A DNA stretch of 64,000 nucleotides, from the NCBI GenBank assembly GCA_023399375.1, contig JAEWPX010000030.1:1-64000 (forward strand), read 5' to 3'. A model generated the notes under the pieces. It made no database searches. It was not told where the DNA came from and saw only the letters and a list, made by a program, of their open reading frames with translations. This document shows, in pieces, positions 35,965 through 45,977 of this stretch. Position 1 is the stretch's first letter. Each line of letters starts with the position of its first letter. The stretch is from Pseudomonadota bacterium (GTDB lineage: Bacteria; Desulfobacterota; Desulfovibrionia; Desulfovibrionales; Desulfovibrionaceae). The position numbers and the translations under genes were made by a program.

Positions 35965-37425
35965 ATGACTTCCCAAACGCAGACGGCGTCCTGGCGGCGC
36001 TGGGGCGCGGCGTTCCTCGTCCTCGGCGTTCTCTACGGCGTCACGCTCTTCCTCTACTCCGGCAAGTACCAGCCCGGGGGCAACGCCTACAAGTACGACG
36101 TGAGCGCGGAAGTCTTCAAGCGCCTGCTTTTCACCGGCGACATCAAGGACATCGACGCCTATCTGACCGACACCTACGGCAAGACCGACGACAGTCTCGC
36201 GGCGGGTTTCGGCACCGCCATCACCGACGAGCGCCCGCTGCTTTTCTTTTATCTCGCCGCGCTCAAACTCGTGGACCCGGCTCCGGTCATGCTCCATTTC
36301 GCCTGCGGCATGCTCTTCCTGCTCGGCGGACTGCTGGCGCTGTCCAAGGTGTTTTATCCAAAGGACCCGGCGCTTTTCTTCCTGCTTTCCGGATTGCTTC
36401 TTTCCCCTTACACCATCCACGAGGCCTACATCTACGAGCCGCACGCCATGGAGTGCCTGCTCACCTGTCTGGCGCTGGCCTTCTACATGCGGGAGCGCAC
36501 CTTCACGGCGTTTTTCTTCGCCATGATGTCCGTGTTCGCCCATCCGGGCAACCTCGTCTGGGTGGCCTGCCTGGGGCTGCACCAGCTCTACGCGCGCCGG
36601 CTGGACTTCCGCGCCCACGCCCGCGCCGCGGCCGGCGGCCTGGCCGCGTTGGCCGTCATCGAAGGCGCGTTTTTCGTGCTCTTTTCCCGCGACGCCCTTG
36701 GGGTGCTGCCGCACGTCTACATGACGCAGGAGCTCTTCTTCAAGTCCGACAGGATGCACGGCACCTACGACATGGGCGCGGGGCTTTTGCCCCTGTTCAA
36801 GAATTATCTGGTGCTCATGCCCTTGGGCGTGCTCGGCTTTTTCTGGGTGCGCGACAAGCTCCAGTTCTCCGTCACCGTGCTGCCAATACTGGTGTATGCC
36901 GTGGCCACTAAGTTCGCCATGCCCGGGGCCTATCGCGTGCTTATGCCCATCTTCTTCCTGGGCTACGCCTATTTCTTCCGCAACGCCCTGCAATGGGACT
37001 GGCGTCCCGGCCGCGTCGCGGCCGCGGCGGTCATGGTCGCGGCGCTGTGCCTCAACATCCAATACATGGTCTTCGTGGCCGGCTGCCTGCCCCTTCAGGC
37101 GAACGGCCCGGTGGACGTGGCCGAGGACGCCGCACAGTGGCGGCCCGAGGACTACCGCCTGCGCTGGAACCTCAAGCGCTTCAACCACGTGGAGGCCGGT
37201 GCGCCCGTGGTCTACGACCTCAAGGAAATCACCCGGCTGGAGCTGCCCAACGTGCCCGACGCCGAGTCCGCCCAGGCCAACCTCGTGTTCCGGCTCATGG
37301 CGCATTTCCTGTCCCGGGACGCCCTGTCCAGGCTGGGCTCGTTGCGGGCCACGCCGCCGATCTTTTCCGTGGTCGCGCGCCCGGCCGCCGCGACATCGGC
37401 TGCAGGTGGGGCGGACCCTTCATGA
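35965..37425 (+). CDS. Multi-pass membrane protein of unknown family
   Basis: This 486-residue protein has about ten hydrophobic segments, starting with AAFLVLGVLYGVTLFLYSG near residue 13. A short polar region DIDAYLTDTYGKTDDS lies near 60, and the C-terminal 100 residues are polar. The general pattern recalls integral membrane glycosyltransferases (GT-C) or polysaccharide polymerases, but I see no signature that assigns it. ATG 35965 was chosen because the residues upstream are not hydrophobic or conserved in style. It overlaps the deacetylase gene by 4 bases. Confidence 0.78.
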   Translation: MTSQTQTASWRRWGAAFLVLGVLYGVTLFLYSGKYQPGGNAYKYDVSAEVFKRLLFTGDIKDIDAYLTDTYGKTDDSLAAGFGTAITDERPLLFFYLAALKLVDPAPVMLHFACGMLFLLGGLLALSKVFYPKDPALFFLLSGLLLSPYTIHEAYIYEPHAMECLLTCLALAFYMRERTFTAFFFAMMSVFAHPGNLVWVACLGLHQLYARRLDFRAHARAAAGGLAALAVIEGAFFVLFSRDALGVLPHVYMTQELFFKSDRMHGTYDMGAGLLPLFKNYLVLMPLGVLGFFWVRDKLQFSVTVLPILVYAVATKFAMPGAYRVLMPIFFLGYAYFFRNALQWDWRPGRVAAAAVMVAALCLNIQYMVFVAGCLPLQANGPVDVAEDAAQWRPEDYRLRWNLKRFNHVEAGAPVVYDLKEITRLELPNVPDAESAQANLVFRLMAHFLSRDALSRLGSLRATPPIFSVVARPAAATSAAGGADPS

Positions 37426-38372
37426 ACCGCGCCGCTTCCGCGTCCCGGCCCGTGGCCACCGTGCAGGTGGACATGGACCCGGTGTGGTACATCGCCAAAT
37501 GCTTCGACGCCGGCGCGACCCCGGGCGGCGACGCCAGGACCATCTACGAGCTGAGCGTGCCCCTGCTGCTTAACGCCTTTGCCGCGCGCGGGGTGAAGGC
37601 CACGTTTTTCATCGTCGGGGCGGACGTCGAGGACGCGCGCAACATTCCCTACCTCGAGCGCATCGTCGCGGCCGGCCACGAGCTGGCCAACCACACCTAC
37701 GACCACCGCATCGACTTCAAGCGCCAGCCCGAGGACGTTTTGCGCCGGGACGTGGACCGCTGCGCGGAAATTCTCGAACGGCGTCTCGGCGTGCGTCCGC
37801 TCGGCTTCAAGGCCCCGGCCTACGCCGCGAGCCCGGCGCTTTTCCGCCACCTTGAACGGGAAGGCTACCTCTACGACTCCTCGGTGCACCCCAACGTGGC
37901 CATCCCCCTGGTCAAGGCCGTGCAGCGGCTGTGGCTGCGCTACGACCAGGGCCGGACCGAATTCGGCAGCCTGGCCTGCCTGCGCGCGCCCCTGGCCGCG
38001 TACCGCCCGGACGCCGCGGACATCTACCGGCCGGGCGGCATGGGACTTTGGGAGATCCCGGTCAGCACCATGCCGCTTGTGCGCGCGCCCTTCCATTTCT
38101 CCTTCGTCAACGTGGCCGGCATGCCGCTTTTCCGCCTGGGGGTCGCGCTGCACCATTACCTGGGACCGGGCATGGTCAACTACGCCTTTCACGCCGTGGA
38201 CGTGCTGGACGCGACCATGCTGCCGCCCCTCGTGCACCGGCGTCTGGGCATGAAAAAGCCCAGCCGCGTCAAGCTGCGCCACATGGACGCGGTGCTCGCG
38301 ACGCTTCGCGCCGGCTACGCCGTGCGCACCGGCGTGGAAATCGCCCGCGACCTCGGCCGGCCGGCCGCTTGA
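37422..38372 (+). CDS. NodB-type polysaccharide deacetylase
   Basis: The 316-residue protein has the NodB motifs: VQVDMDP near residue 14 (catalytic and metal Asp), ATFFIVG near 61, the metal pair HELANHTYDH near 87 and GFKAPAY near 128. It lacks a signal peptide, so it probably acts in the cytoplasm on a lipid-linked or nucleotide-linked N-acetyl sugar. ArnD and some O-antigen deacetylases act in a comparable way on lipid-linked sugar. It is translationally coupled to the preceding membrane protein. Confidence 0.87.
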   Translation: MNRAASASRPVATVQVDMDPVWYIAKCFDAGATPGGDARTIYELSVPLLLNAFAARGVKATFFIVGADVEDARNIPYLERIVAAGHELANHTYDHRIDFKRQPEDVLRRDVDRCAEILERRLGVRPLGFKAPAYAASPALFRHLEREGYLYDSSVHPNVAIPLVKAVQRLWLRYDQGRTEFGSLACLRAPLAAYRPDAADIYRPGGMGLWEIPVSTMPLVRAPFHFSFVNVAGMPLFRLGVALHHYLGPGMVNYAFHAVDVLDATMLPPLVHRRLGMKKPSRVKLRHMDAVLATLRAGYAVRTGVEIARDLGRPAA

Positions 38373-38419
38373 CGCGGGCCGGAACCTCATTCAAACAGGC
38401 TGCGGCGGAACAACCGGAA

Positions 38420-39514
38420 ATGCGCAAAAAACACTTGGAAGTCCTCAAACGGCGCGTGCTCGCGGCCGACCTGCCCTGGCTCGCGGCCCAGGCCGGCAAG
38501 TTCTTCGGCGTGCCGGCCTCGTGGTACCTCCGCCGTCCGCTGACGCCGCCGATCTTCGGCGGCATGGTGGTCACCTACCGCTGCAACGAATCCTGCCCCA
38601 TGTGCAACGTGCGGCGAAAGGCCGACCCGGCCAGGGAAATGGACACCCCGGCCATGCTCGCCCTGGCCGACCAGATGGCCGACCTCGGCGTCTCCGGCGT
38701 CTCCATCACCGGCGGCGAACCCCTGGTGCGCGAGGACGTGGTCGAGGTCGTGGCCCGGCTCAAGGCGTGCGGCGTGCCGGTCTCCATGTCCACCAACGGC
38801 CTGAGGCTCGTCGATATGGACCTGGCGCGGCGGCTGCTCGATAGCGGCATCGACGCCGTGGCCGTGTCCCTGGACGGGGCCGACGCCGCCGAGCACGACG
38901 CCTCGCGCGGCCGGCATGGCGCGTTTACGCGCACCCTCGAGGCCGTGCGCAACCTGCTCGCCGCGCGCGCCGAAAATCCCGGCCGCCGCGTCCATGTCAC
39001 CCTGGCCACGGTGATTTCCGCCGCCAACTACCGCCGCTTCGAGGACATCCTGAAGCTCGCCCGCGACCTGGGCGTGGACAACGTGAGCTTAAATCCGGTC
39101 CACGACACCTACGCCGGCGCGCCCGCCGAAGCCCCGGACCTCTATTTCGACGCCGCCGACCGCGATCTGGCCGCCCTGCCCGGCACGCTGCTCGAACTGA
39201 AACGCCGCTACGGCCTCCTCGACAGCTCCGAGGCCTACCTGCGCCACCTCGCCGATTTCCTGGCCGGCAAGCCCATGCCCGCGCGCTGCTACGCGCCCTA
39301 CTTCTCCGTGTTCGTGGACTGCTTCGGCGACGTGCTGCCCTGCGGCGGCCATTTCTACGCCGGCAAGGCGGCCTGCAACCTGGACGGCCGCACCCTGGGC
39401 GAGCTCTGGCGCGACCCGGCCTACCAGGCGACGCGCGACACGCTGCGTCGCTGCCGCTGCTGCTACTATTCCTGCATGGCCGAGCTGAACCTGACCTATG
39501 CCAAATTCCCCTGA
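38420..39514 (+). CDS. Radical SAM/SPASM enzyme
   Basis: The CxxxCxxC motif is in YRCNESCPMCNVRRK near residues 54-65, followed by SITGGEPLVRED near 95 and an AVSLDGADAAEHD segment near 153. C-terminal cysteines in CFGDVLPCGG near 310 and RRCRCCYYSC near 346 form the SPASM region for extra clusters. ATG 38420 is used; a TTG in a 4-base overlap with the deacetylase gene at 38369 is an alternative and would add 17 residues. The architecture resembles PqqE- and SPASM-type maturases. In this place a lipid-linked sugar is a plausible substrate. Confidence 0.87.
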   Translation: MRKKHLEVLKRRVLAADLPWLAAQAGKFFGVPASWYLRRPLTPPIFGGMVVTYRCNESCPMCNVRRKADPAREMDTPAMLALADQMADLGVSGVSITGGEPLVREDVVEVVARLKACGVPVSMSTNGLRLVDMDLARRLLDSGIDAVAVSLDGADAAEHDASRGRHGAFTRTLEAVRNLLAARAENPGRRVHVTLATVISAANYRRFEDILKLARDLGVDNVSLNPVHDTYAGAPAEAPDLYFDAADRDLAALPGTLLELKRRYGLLDSSEAYLRHLADFLAGKPMPARCYAPYFSVFVDCFGDVLPCGGHFYAGKAACNLDGRTLGELWRDPAYQATRDTLRRCRCCYYSCMAELNLTYAKFP

Positions 39515-40409
39515 TCCGGCGTCCGCGCGCCCCGCGCGCAAGTCGCCGCTGCGGCGCTGGCTGCCCCTGGTCGGCCTGCTGCTCTTCGTCGTGGTCCTTT
39601 CCCGCCTCGACCTCTCCTCACTGGCCGCGGCCGTGGCCTCCCTGAACCCGCTGGGCCTTTGCCTGGGACAGGCCATCATCCTCGCCATCCTCTACCTCAA
39701 GGCCGTGCGCCATTATTATCTGTTGCGGGCCAAGGGCATCGACATGCCCTTTCGCAGCGCCCTGCATATCTTCCTGCAAAGCTCGTTCTGGGGGTTCGTC
39801 TCGCCCGGACGGCTCGGCGAATTCTCCCGCATGGGCTACCTCAAGGACTATTCGCCCTCGGCGCTGACCTCCGCATCCACGGTGGTGCTGGACCGGCTTC
39901 TGGACATCGCGGCCGTGGTCCTGTTGTGGTTGGGCGCGCTTTTCCTGGCGCAGTTTCCGGGCCGGGACGCCCTGGTCCGCCTGGCCGCGCCCGGGGCCGT
40001 GGCCGGCGTCGCGGCCCTGGCCGCCGCCCGCTGGTGGCTGGCCCGGCGCAGGCCCGACGGCAGGCTGGCCGGCATCGCCTCCGCCCTGTTCTCCCTGCCG
40101 GGCAAGTGGCGCTTCCTGGCCGCCACCCTCGCCATCTGGGGACTGTACTACCTGGGCTGCTGGATCATGGCCGCGGCCATTCCGGTGGCCGCCCCGGCCG
40201 CGTTCCTCGTCTTTTGCGCCGCCACGGCCAACGCGGTCTCCTTCCTGCCGCTGTCCGTGGCCGGCATCGGCACGCGCGACGCCACGCTGGTGCTCCTTTT
40301 TTCCTCCATGGCCCTCGATCCGGCCAAGGCCGTGGTCTTTTCCGCCACGTTCCTGCTCTCCTACCTTACCGGCATGGTCGCCTGCCTGCCCGCCGTGCTG
40401 CGCCGCTGA
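39498..40409 (+). CDS. Flippase-like membrane protein (lysylphosphatidylglycerol synthase TM / UPF0104 type)
   Basis: The 303-residue protein is a run of about eight membrane helices. SPGRLGEFSRMGYLKDY near 97 and VVLDRLLDIAAVV near 124 are the family landmarks, and SVAGIGTRDATLVLLF near 253 fits the same family. Members act as flippase-like domains or as part of glycosyl lipid metabolism. It overlaps the preceding radical SAM gene by 17 bases. Movement of a lipid-linked sugar is the likely role; direct evidence is lacking. Confidence 0.85.
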   Translation: MPNSPDPASARPARKSPLRRWLPLVGLLLFVVVLSRLDLSSLAAAVASLNPLGLCLGQAIILAILYLKAVRHYYLLRAKGIDMPFRSALHIFLQSSFWGFVSPGRLGEFSRMGYLKDYSPSALTSASTVVLDRLLDIAAVVLLWLGALFLAQFPGRDALVRLAAPGAVAGVAALAAARWWLARRRPDGRLAGIASALFSLPGKWRFLAATLAIWGLYYLGCWIMAAAIPVAAPAAFLVFCAATANAVSFLPLSVAGIGTRDATLVLLFSSMALDPAKAVVFSATFLLSYLTGMVACLPAVLRR

Positions 40410-40431
40410 GGCGCGGGCTTGTTCTCGCGCC
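40410..40431 (+). terminator. GC-rich hairpin after the flippase-like gene
   Basis: GGCGCG and CGCGCC flank a ten-base loop directly after the stop codon. The six-base stem is strong, but only a short TTT follows. It may attenuate transcription or protect the messenger; full termination is doubtful because the next gene is on the same strand 24 bases later. Confidence 0.3.
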
Positions 40432-40455
40432 GGTTTCGGGCTAAGGGGCTGCCAC

Positions 40456-41406
40456 GTGTCCACCCCCAACGACGATTCCCGCGTCCCGGCGCTGCTGCGC
40501 GCGCGCTCCCTGGTCCTTACCGAGCGCATCCTCGGGCTTTGCGACCGCGACCCGGCGCGCCCCGCCTACGGCTGCTGCGACCGCAACTACTGGTGCTACA
40601 AGCTCCACGACCTGGCCAACGCGCGGTTCCAGGAGGCGGCGCTTTTTTTCGCTGCCGCCGCGCCGCAGCTTACGCCCGAAGCGGCCCCGGCCGTACTTTC
40701 CCTCGCCGGCGCGGCCGTGCGCTTCTGGGCCGCGCGCCGCCACGGCGACGGCTCCGTGGACGAGGTCTACCCCTTCGAGCGCTCCTTCTGCGCCACGTCC
40801 ATGTCCGCCCAGGCCGCGGCCGGGGCCTGGCTGCGCTTAAGCGCGCCGCCGGACGTGGATTTCGCGGTCACGGGCGACTGGCTGGCCGCCAACGACAACC
40901 CCGAGGTCGCCAACCAGATGGCCGGCGCGGCCCTGGCCCTGGCGCGCATCGCCCGCATCACCGGCAAGGCGCGCTACGCCGACGCCGCCCGGGACAAGGT
41001 CCGCTCCCTCGCCGCCCGCCAGCTGCCCGGCGGCTGCTACGCCGAATACGGCGGCCCGGACGCGGGCTACGCCACCATCACCCTGGCCCTGCTCGCCGGC
41101 TACCTGGACCTCGTGGACGACGCGGCCGCCCTGGCTTCCATGCGGGCCTGCGCCGCGTTTCTCGAAGCCGTGACCGACGCCGACGGCCTCTACGACTGGC
41201 GGGTCATGTCGCGGCGTACGCAGTTCCTCTACCCGTCGGGGCTGGCCTTTCTGGAAAGCCCGGTGCTTGCCCGCCTGGCCGCTGGACTCCGCCGCAACGT
41301 TGTCATAAACCCCCTGTGGATGGACGACCGCTACTGCATTCCCCTGGCGGCCGATTACCTGCTGGCCGCCGAACGCCTGGACGCCCGCGCCGGGGGGGGG
41401 GAGTGA
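40456..41406 (+). CDS. Unknown protein, alpha/alpha toroid-like
   Basis: I do not recognise a named family. The 316-residue protein is mostly alpha-helical, with repeated aromatic helices such as YWCYKLHDLANARFQEAALF near 46 and ALARIARITGKARYADAARD near 160. A Gly-rich turn GGCYAEYGGPDAGYATI near 195 recalls alpha/alpha-toroid enzymes (glycoside hydrolases, terpene cyclases, lanthionine cyclases). A cluster of Cys near the N-terminus (YGCCDRNYWC) could bind metal. It ends three codons after a run of ten G residues, see separate entry. The catalytic role is open. Confidence 0.75.
   Translation: MSTPNDDSRVPALLRARSLVLTERILGLCDRDPARPAYGCCDRNYWCYKLHDLANARFQEAALFFAAAAPQLTPEAAPAVLSLAGAAVRFWAARRHGDGSVDEVYPFERSFCATSMSAQAAAGAWLRLSAPPDVDFAVTGDWLAANDNPEVANQMAGAALALARIARITGKARYADAARDKVRSLAARQLPGGCYAEYGGPDAGYATITLALLAGYLDLVDDAAALASMRACAAFLEAVTDADGLYDWRVMSRRTQFLYPSGLAFLESPVLARLAAGLRRNVVINPLWMDDRYCIPLAADYLLAAERLDARAGGGE
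41392..41401 (+). repeat. Homopolymeric G10 tract at a gene end
   Basis: Ten consecutive G occur just before the stop codon of the toroid-like protein. Loss of one G, or gain of two, would pass the stop and read on into the following small gene in its own frame. This is the longest single-base run that I see in the window. Confidence 0.85.
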
Positions 41407-41410
41407 GGCC

Positions 41411-41635
41411 GTGTCCCCGTTCGCCCAGATCCTTTTCCGCCTGTTCGTCCTCGCCGTGGGCTGGCTGCCGGCCGGCTCCCGGCTGGTGCGCCGGTTGCTG
41501 CTCGCCCTGCTGCGCCGTGGCGGCCCCGGCGGCAAAATGACGTACGTGGCCCATGCCGACTTTCTCGACACGCGCGACCTCGTCCCCGGGGACCGGGCCG
41601 TCGCCGTGGTCGATCCGGAGCTTTTGCGTGGCTGA
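41411..41635 (+). CDS. Small basic-hydrophobic protein, possible membrane anchor
   Basis: This 74-residue open frame begins with GTG and starts with a hydrophobic, basic stretch ILFRLFVLAVGWLPAGSRLV that could insert in or lie on the membrane. A short soluble tail HADFLDTRDLVPGDRAVAVV follows. It lies five bases after the stop of the preceding gene and overlaps the B12 radical SAM gene by 8 bases. It may be a real small gene or the C-terminal part of the previous protein, joined by slippage at the G10 tract. No family is recognised. Confidence 0.5.
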   Translation: MSPFAQILFRLFVLAVGWLPAGSRLVRRLLLALLRRGGPGGKMTYVAHADFLDTRDLVPGDRAVAVVDPELLRG

Positions 41636-43097
41636 AACCCGCCCCCTTCGCGTCCTGGTGCTCAATCCCATGACCCGCGCCACGAAAAACGTGGTCCGGG
41701 ACGTGCTCTACGGCTGCTGGTGCGCGGGCAAGCGCATCGGCGGCGCCTCGGTGCCGCCCTTCCCCCTGGTTCAGCTCGCCACCATCCTCGCGGCCGACGG
41801 CCGGCAGACCACCTTCCTCGACGCCCAGGCCGAGCAGAAGGGCCCGGAGGTCGTGGCCGCGCTGGTCAAGGATTTCGACGTGGTGCTCTGCTCCACCTCG
41901 ACCATGAGCTTCACCGAGGACGCCGCGTACCTGGCCGACCTCAAGGCCGCCAACCCGGCGCTCGTCACCGCGGTCTTCGGCTCGCACCCGACCTTCATGC
42001 CGCGCTTCGCCCTGGCCGCCCCGGGCGTGGACTATATCGTGCGCCGCGAGCCCGAATACGTGGTGCGCGACCTCTGCCGGGGCCTGGCCGGCGAGGCCGA
42101 TCCCCGGGCCACGCCCGGCCTCGGCTATCGTGACGACGCCGGCGAGCCCGTGCTCAACCCGGACTATCCCTTCATCGAGGACCTGGACGCCCTGCCCTAC
42201 CCGGACGTGGACTTCCTGCCGCGCGGCATCCACTACTTCAACCCCATCGTGCGCCGCCTGCCCTACATGACCGCCACCACCTCGCGCGGCTGCCCGGGCA
42301 AGTGCACCTTCTGCACCGCGCCGGCCTTCGACGGCGGCCGCGTGCGTTTCGCCAGCGCCGACTACGTCCTGGGGCTCATCCGCTACTTGCGCGGCAAGGG
42401 CTACCGCGAAGTCTATTTTCGCGACGACACCTTCTTCGTGAACAAGCGCCGCGACCGCGAGATCTGCGACGGCATCCGCCGCGAGAACATGGACGTGACC
42501 TGGCTCGCCAACGCCCGCGTCTCGGGCATCGACCCCGAGACCATGGAGCTGGCCGGCAAGGCCGGCTGCCACACCATCAAGTTCGGCATCGAATCCGGCA
42601 GCCAGGCCATCCTCGACGGCATGCGCAAGGGCTACCGCCTGGAGCAGGCCCACGCCATCTTCCAGGCCGCGCGCCGCATGGGCATGAACACCCACGCCCA
42701 CGTCATGCTCGGCAACCCCGGCGACACCGCCGCGAGCATCGCGGACACCATCGAGTACGTCAAAGCCCTGGCCCCGACCACGGCCACCTTCGGCATCTGC
42801 ACGCCCTACCCGGGCACGCCGCTGTTCGAGTCCGTGGCCGAGAAGCAGCCCGAGATCCGCGACGGCACCACGAGCGACTTGAGCAAGCTGCACGTGGAAG
42901 GCCTTTTCAACGCGCTGTACTGCGACGTGTCCGGCGAGGCGCTCAACCGCATGGTGCGCCTGGCCTACAGGCGCTTCTACCTGCGGCCGGGCTACATGGT
43001 TTCGCTTGCCGCGCGGCAGGTGCGCAACCTCGACGACCTCAAGCGTTGCCTGATCGCCGGTACGCGCGTGCTGGACTTTGTGTTTCGCGGAGCGTAA
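41628..43097 (+). CDS. B12-binding-domain radical SAM enzyme
   Basis: The first 190 residues are a cobalamin-binding Rossmann domain (VLVLNPMTRATKNVV, then VVLCSTSTMSFTEDAAYLAD). The DxHxxG cobalamin-contact motif is not evident, so cobalamin may be bound base-off or not at all. From about residue 210 it is a radical SAM barrel with Cys222, Cys226 and Cys229 in TSRGCPGKCTFCTAP. TPYPGTPLFE near 398 fits the same group. B12-radical SAM enzymes often methylate or rearrange carbon skeletons. GTG 41628 was chosen as the point where the Rossmann domain begins. The product is unknown. Confidence 0.86.
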   Translation: MAETRPLRVLVLNPMTRATKNVVRDVLYGCWCAGKRIGGASVPPFPLVQLATILAADGRQTTFLDAQAEQKGPEVVAALVKDFDVVLCSTSTMSFTEDAAYLADLKAANPALVTAVFGSHPTFMPRFALAAPGVDYIVRREPEYVVRDLCRGLAGEADPRATPGLGYRDDAGEPVLNPDYPFIEDLDALPYPDVDFLPRGIHYFNPIVRRLPYMTATTSRGCPGKCTFCTAPAFDGGRVRFASADYVLGLIRYLRGKGYREVYFRDDTFFVNKRRDREICDGIRRENMDVTWLANARVSGIDPETMELAGKAGCHTIKFGIESGSQAILDGMRKGYRLEQAHAIFQAARRMGMNTHAHVMLGNPGDTAASIADTIEYVKALAPTTATFGICTPYPGTPLFESVAEKQPEIRDGTTSDLSKLHVEGLFNALYCDVSGEALNRMVRLAYRRFYLRPGYMVSLAARQVRNLDDLKRCLIAGTRVLDFVFRGA

Positions 43098-43109
43098 AGG
43101 CGGAGCGCC

Positions 43110-43988
43110 ATGCGGGTATCCATCATCATTCCGGCCTACAACGAGGCCGACAACGTCGGGGACATCGTCGCGCGCATCCGCGCCCTGCCCGCCGCCGCGG
43201 ACTGGGAAATCGTGGTGGTCGACGACGGCTCCGCCGACGCCACGGCCGACACGGCCGAGGCCGCCGGAGCCCTGGTCGTGCGCCATCCCTACAACCTGGG
43301 CAACGGCGCGAGCGTCAAGTCCGGGGCGTCTGCCGCCAGCGGCGACGTTCTGGTCTTCATGGACGCCGACGGCCAGCACCGGCCCGAGGACATCGAAAAG
43401 CTGCTCGAGCCGCTCGGCGAGTTCGACATGGTGGTCGGCGCGCGCACCGGCGAATCCGACGTGTCGCGCTTCCGCGCCGTGGGCAACGCCATGCTCATCA
43501 AGCTCGCGGAATTCCTCGTGGAGCGGCGCATCGACGACCTGACCAGCGGCTTCCGCGCGGTCAAGCGCGAGTGCTTCGAGGAGTTCTCCCACCTCTTCCC
43601 CCAGCGCTACTCCTACCCGACGACCATCACCATGGCGCTTTTTTCGGCGGGGCGCTTCGTCAAATACGTGCCCATGCCCGGCATCCGCCGCCGCCAGGGC
43701 GGCGTTTCGGGCATCCAGCCCTTCCGCGACGGCCTCCGTTTCCTGACGATCATGCTGCGCATGATCGTGCTTTTCAATCCCATGAAGATCTTTTTGCCCC
43801 TGGCCGTGCTGGCCGCGGTCTACGGCCTGGCCAACGGCCTGCACGACATCTTCGTCCTGTGGAAACTCACCGCCTCCACGGTGCTGACCATCGTGCTGGG
43901 GGTGTTTTTGTTCTTCTTCGGCATCCTGGTGGACATGCTGTCGCGGGTGCGGCGCGAACTGCACGCCCTGCTGCACAAGATGAAATGA
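43110..43988 (+). CDS. GT2 glycosyltransferase (dolichyl-phosphate mannose synthase-like) with two C-terminal helices
   Basis: IIIPAYNEADNVGDIV near the N-terminus, VVDDGSADAT near 38 and FMDADGQHRPEDI near 88 are the GT2 nucleotide- and metal-binding motifs. DLTSGFRAVKRECFE near 147 is typical of DPM1-type enzymes. The last 70 residues hold two membrane helices. At 292 residues it is a standard lipid-carrier glycosyltransferase. It follows the B12 radical SAM gene by 12 bases and ends the block before the nonulosonate locus. Confidence 0.9.
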   Translation: MRVSIIIPAYNEADNVGDIVARIRALPAAADWEIVVVDDGSADATADTAEAAGALVVRHPYNLGNGASVKSGASAASGDVLVFMDADGQHRPEDIEKLLEPLGEFDMVVGARTGESDVSRFRAVGNAMLIKLAEFLVERRIDDLTSGFRAVKRECFEEFSHLFPQRYSYPTTITMALFSAGRFVKYVPMPGIRRRQGGVSGIQPFRDGLRFLTIMLRMIVLFNPMKIFLPLAVLAAVYGLANGLHDIFVLWKLTASTVLTIVLGVFLFFFGILVDMLSRVRRELHALLHKMK

Positions 43989-44033
43989 CCGGGTTTCCCT
44001 AACCAAGGCACCTCAACACGGAATTCTATCATC

Positions 44034-45020
<987 letters not shown>

Positions 45021-45053
45021 TTCCCGTTGCGCGCCCCCGGCGGAGCAGCGCCC

Positions 45054-45977
45054 ATGCCGCGCCTGCTCGTAACCGGGGCGAGCGGCCTTCTCGGCTCCCA
45101 TGTCGTCCTGGCCGGCCTGCGGCGCGGCTTCGCCGTGACGGCGGTCTGCGCGCGGCACCCCGTGGCCTTCCCCGGCGCGGAGACCCTGCGCCAGGATCTG
45201 GACGCCCCCGACGCCCCGGCCGTCCTGGCCGCGCAACGCCCCGCCCTGATCCTCCACTGCGCCGCCCTGGCCGACGTGGACCGCTGCGAAGCGGAGCCGG
45301 ACCGGGCCCGCCGCCTCAATGCCCTCCTGCCCGGCCAGCTGGCCGTGATCGCCCGCGACCTCGGGGCCAGGATGCTGCATGTTTCCACGGACGCGGTTTT
45401 CGCCGGCCGCCCGGGGCTGCCTCCCCGCACCGAGGAGGACTCCCCGTGCCCGTGCAACGCCTATGGCGCCACCAAACTCGAAGGCGAGCGGACCGTGGCC
45501 GAAGCCGGCGCGGACAGCGTGACGGCCCGCGTCAATTTCTTCGGCTTCAGTCCCCAGGGGCGCGGACTTGCGGCATGGATCCTGAGGCGGCTTGAGGCCG
45601 GCCTCGAGGTCCCGGCCTTCACGGACGTCGTGTTCACGCCGCTTGCGGCCGGCGATCTGGCGGAAATCCTCCTGGACCTCCTTGCGGGAGGCGCGGCAGG
45701 CCTGTTCCACGTTTTTGGCCGCGAAGCCGTGAGCAAATACGATTTCGCCCGCGCTCTCGCCGCAGCCTTCGGCCACGACACCGGACTCGTACGCCCCACG
45801 TCGGTGACGCAAAGCGCGCTGACCGCGCCCCGCCCCCGCTGCCTGCCCATGCACAGCGGCCGGGCCGAGGCCTTCCTGGGGCGGGCGATGCCCGACTTGC
45901 GGCAAGGCATTGTGTGTCTGCTGCGGCAGCGCGACGACGGGAGCATCGAACAACTCAAGGGAGCGCGCGCATGGTGA
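45054..45977 (+). CDS. RmlD-type NAD(P)-dependent sugar reductase/epimerase (SDR)
   Basis: The 307-residue enzyme starts LLVTGASGLLGSHVV and has VSTDAVFAG near 107 and YGATKLEGE near 137, with FHVFGREAVSKYDFARAL near 227. This is the RmlD-like group that reduces 4-keto sugars. ATG 45054 was preferred to an in-frame TTG 27 bases earlier because GGAGC precedes it and the Rossmann motif then starts at residue 3. Its stop overlaps the synthase gene. In the nonulosonate locus it may reduce the keto product of PseB or act on another deoxy sugar. Confidence 0.85.
   Translation: MPRLLVTGASGLLGSHVVLAGLRRGFAVTAVCARHPVAFPGAETLRQDLDAPDAPAVLAAQRPALILHCAALADVDRCEAEPDRARRLNALLPGQLAVIARDLGARMLHVSTDAVFAGRPGLPPRTEEDSPCPCNAYGATKLEGERTVAEAGADSVTARVNFFGFSPQGRGLAAWILRRLEAGLEVPAFTDVVFTPLAAGDLAEILLDLLAGGAAGLFHVFGREAVSKYDFARALAAAFGHDTGLVRPTSVTQSALTAPRPRCLPMHSGRAEAFLGRAMPDLRQGIVCLLRQRDDGSIEQLKGARAW

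Noticed and set aside
41355..44006. An open reading frame of more than 880 codons on the minus strand
   Set aside because: It lies opposite three well-supported genes. Its translation is rich in His, Gln, Gly and Val with no family motif, as expected of the antisense of high-GC genes.
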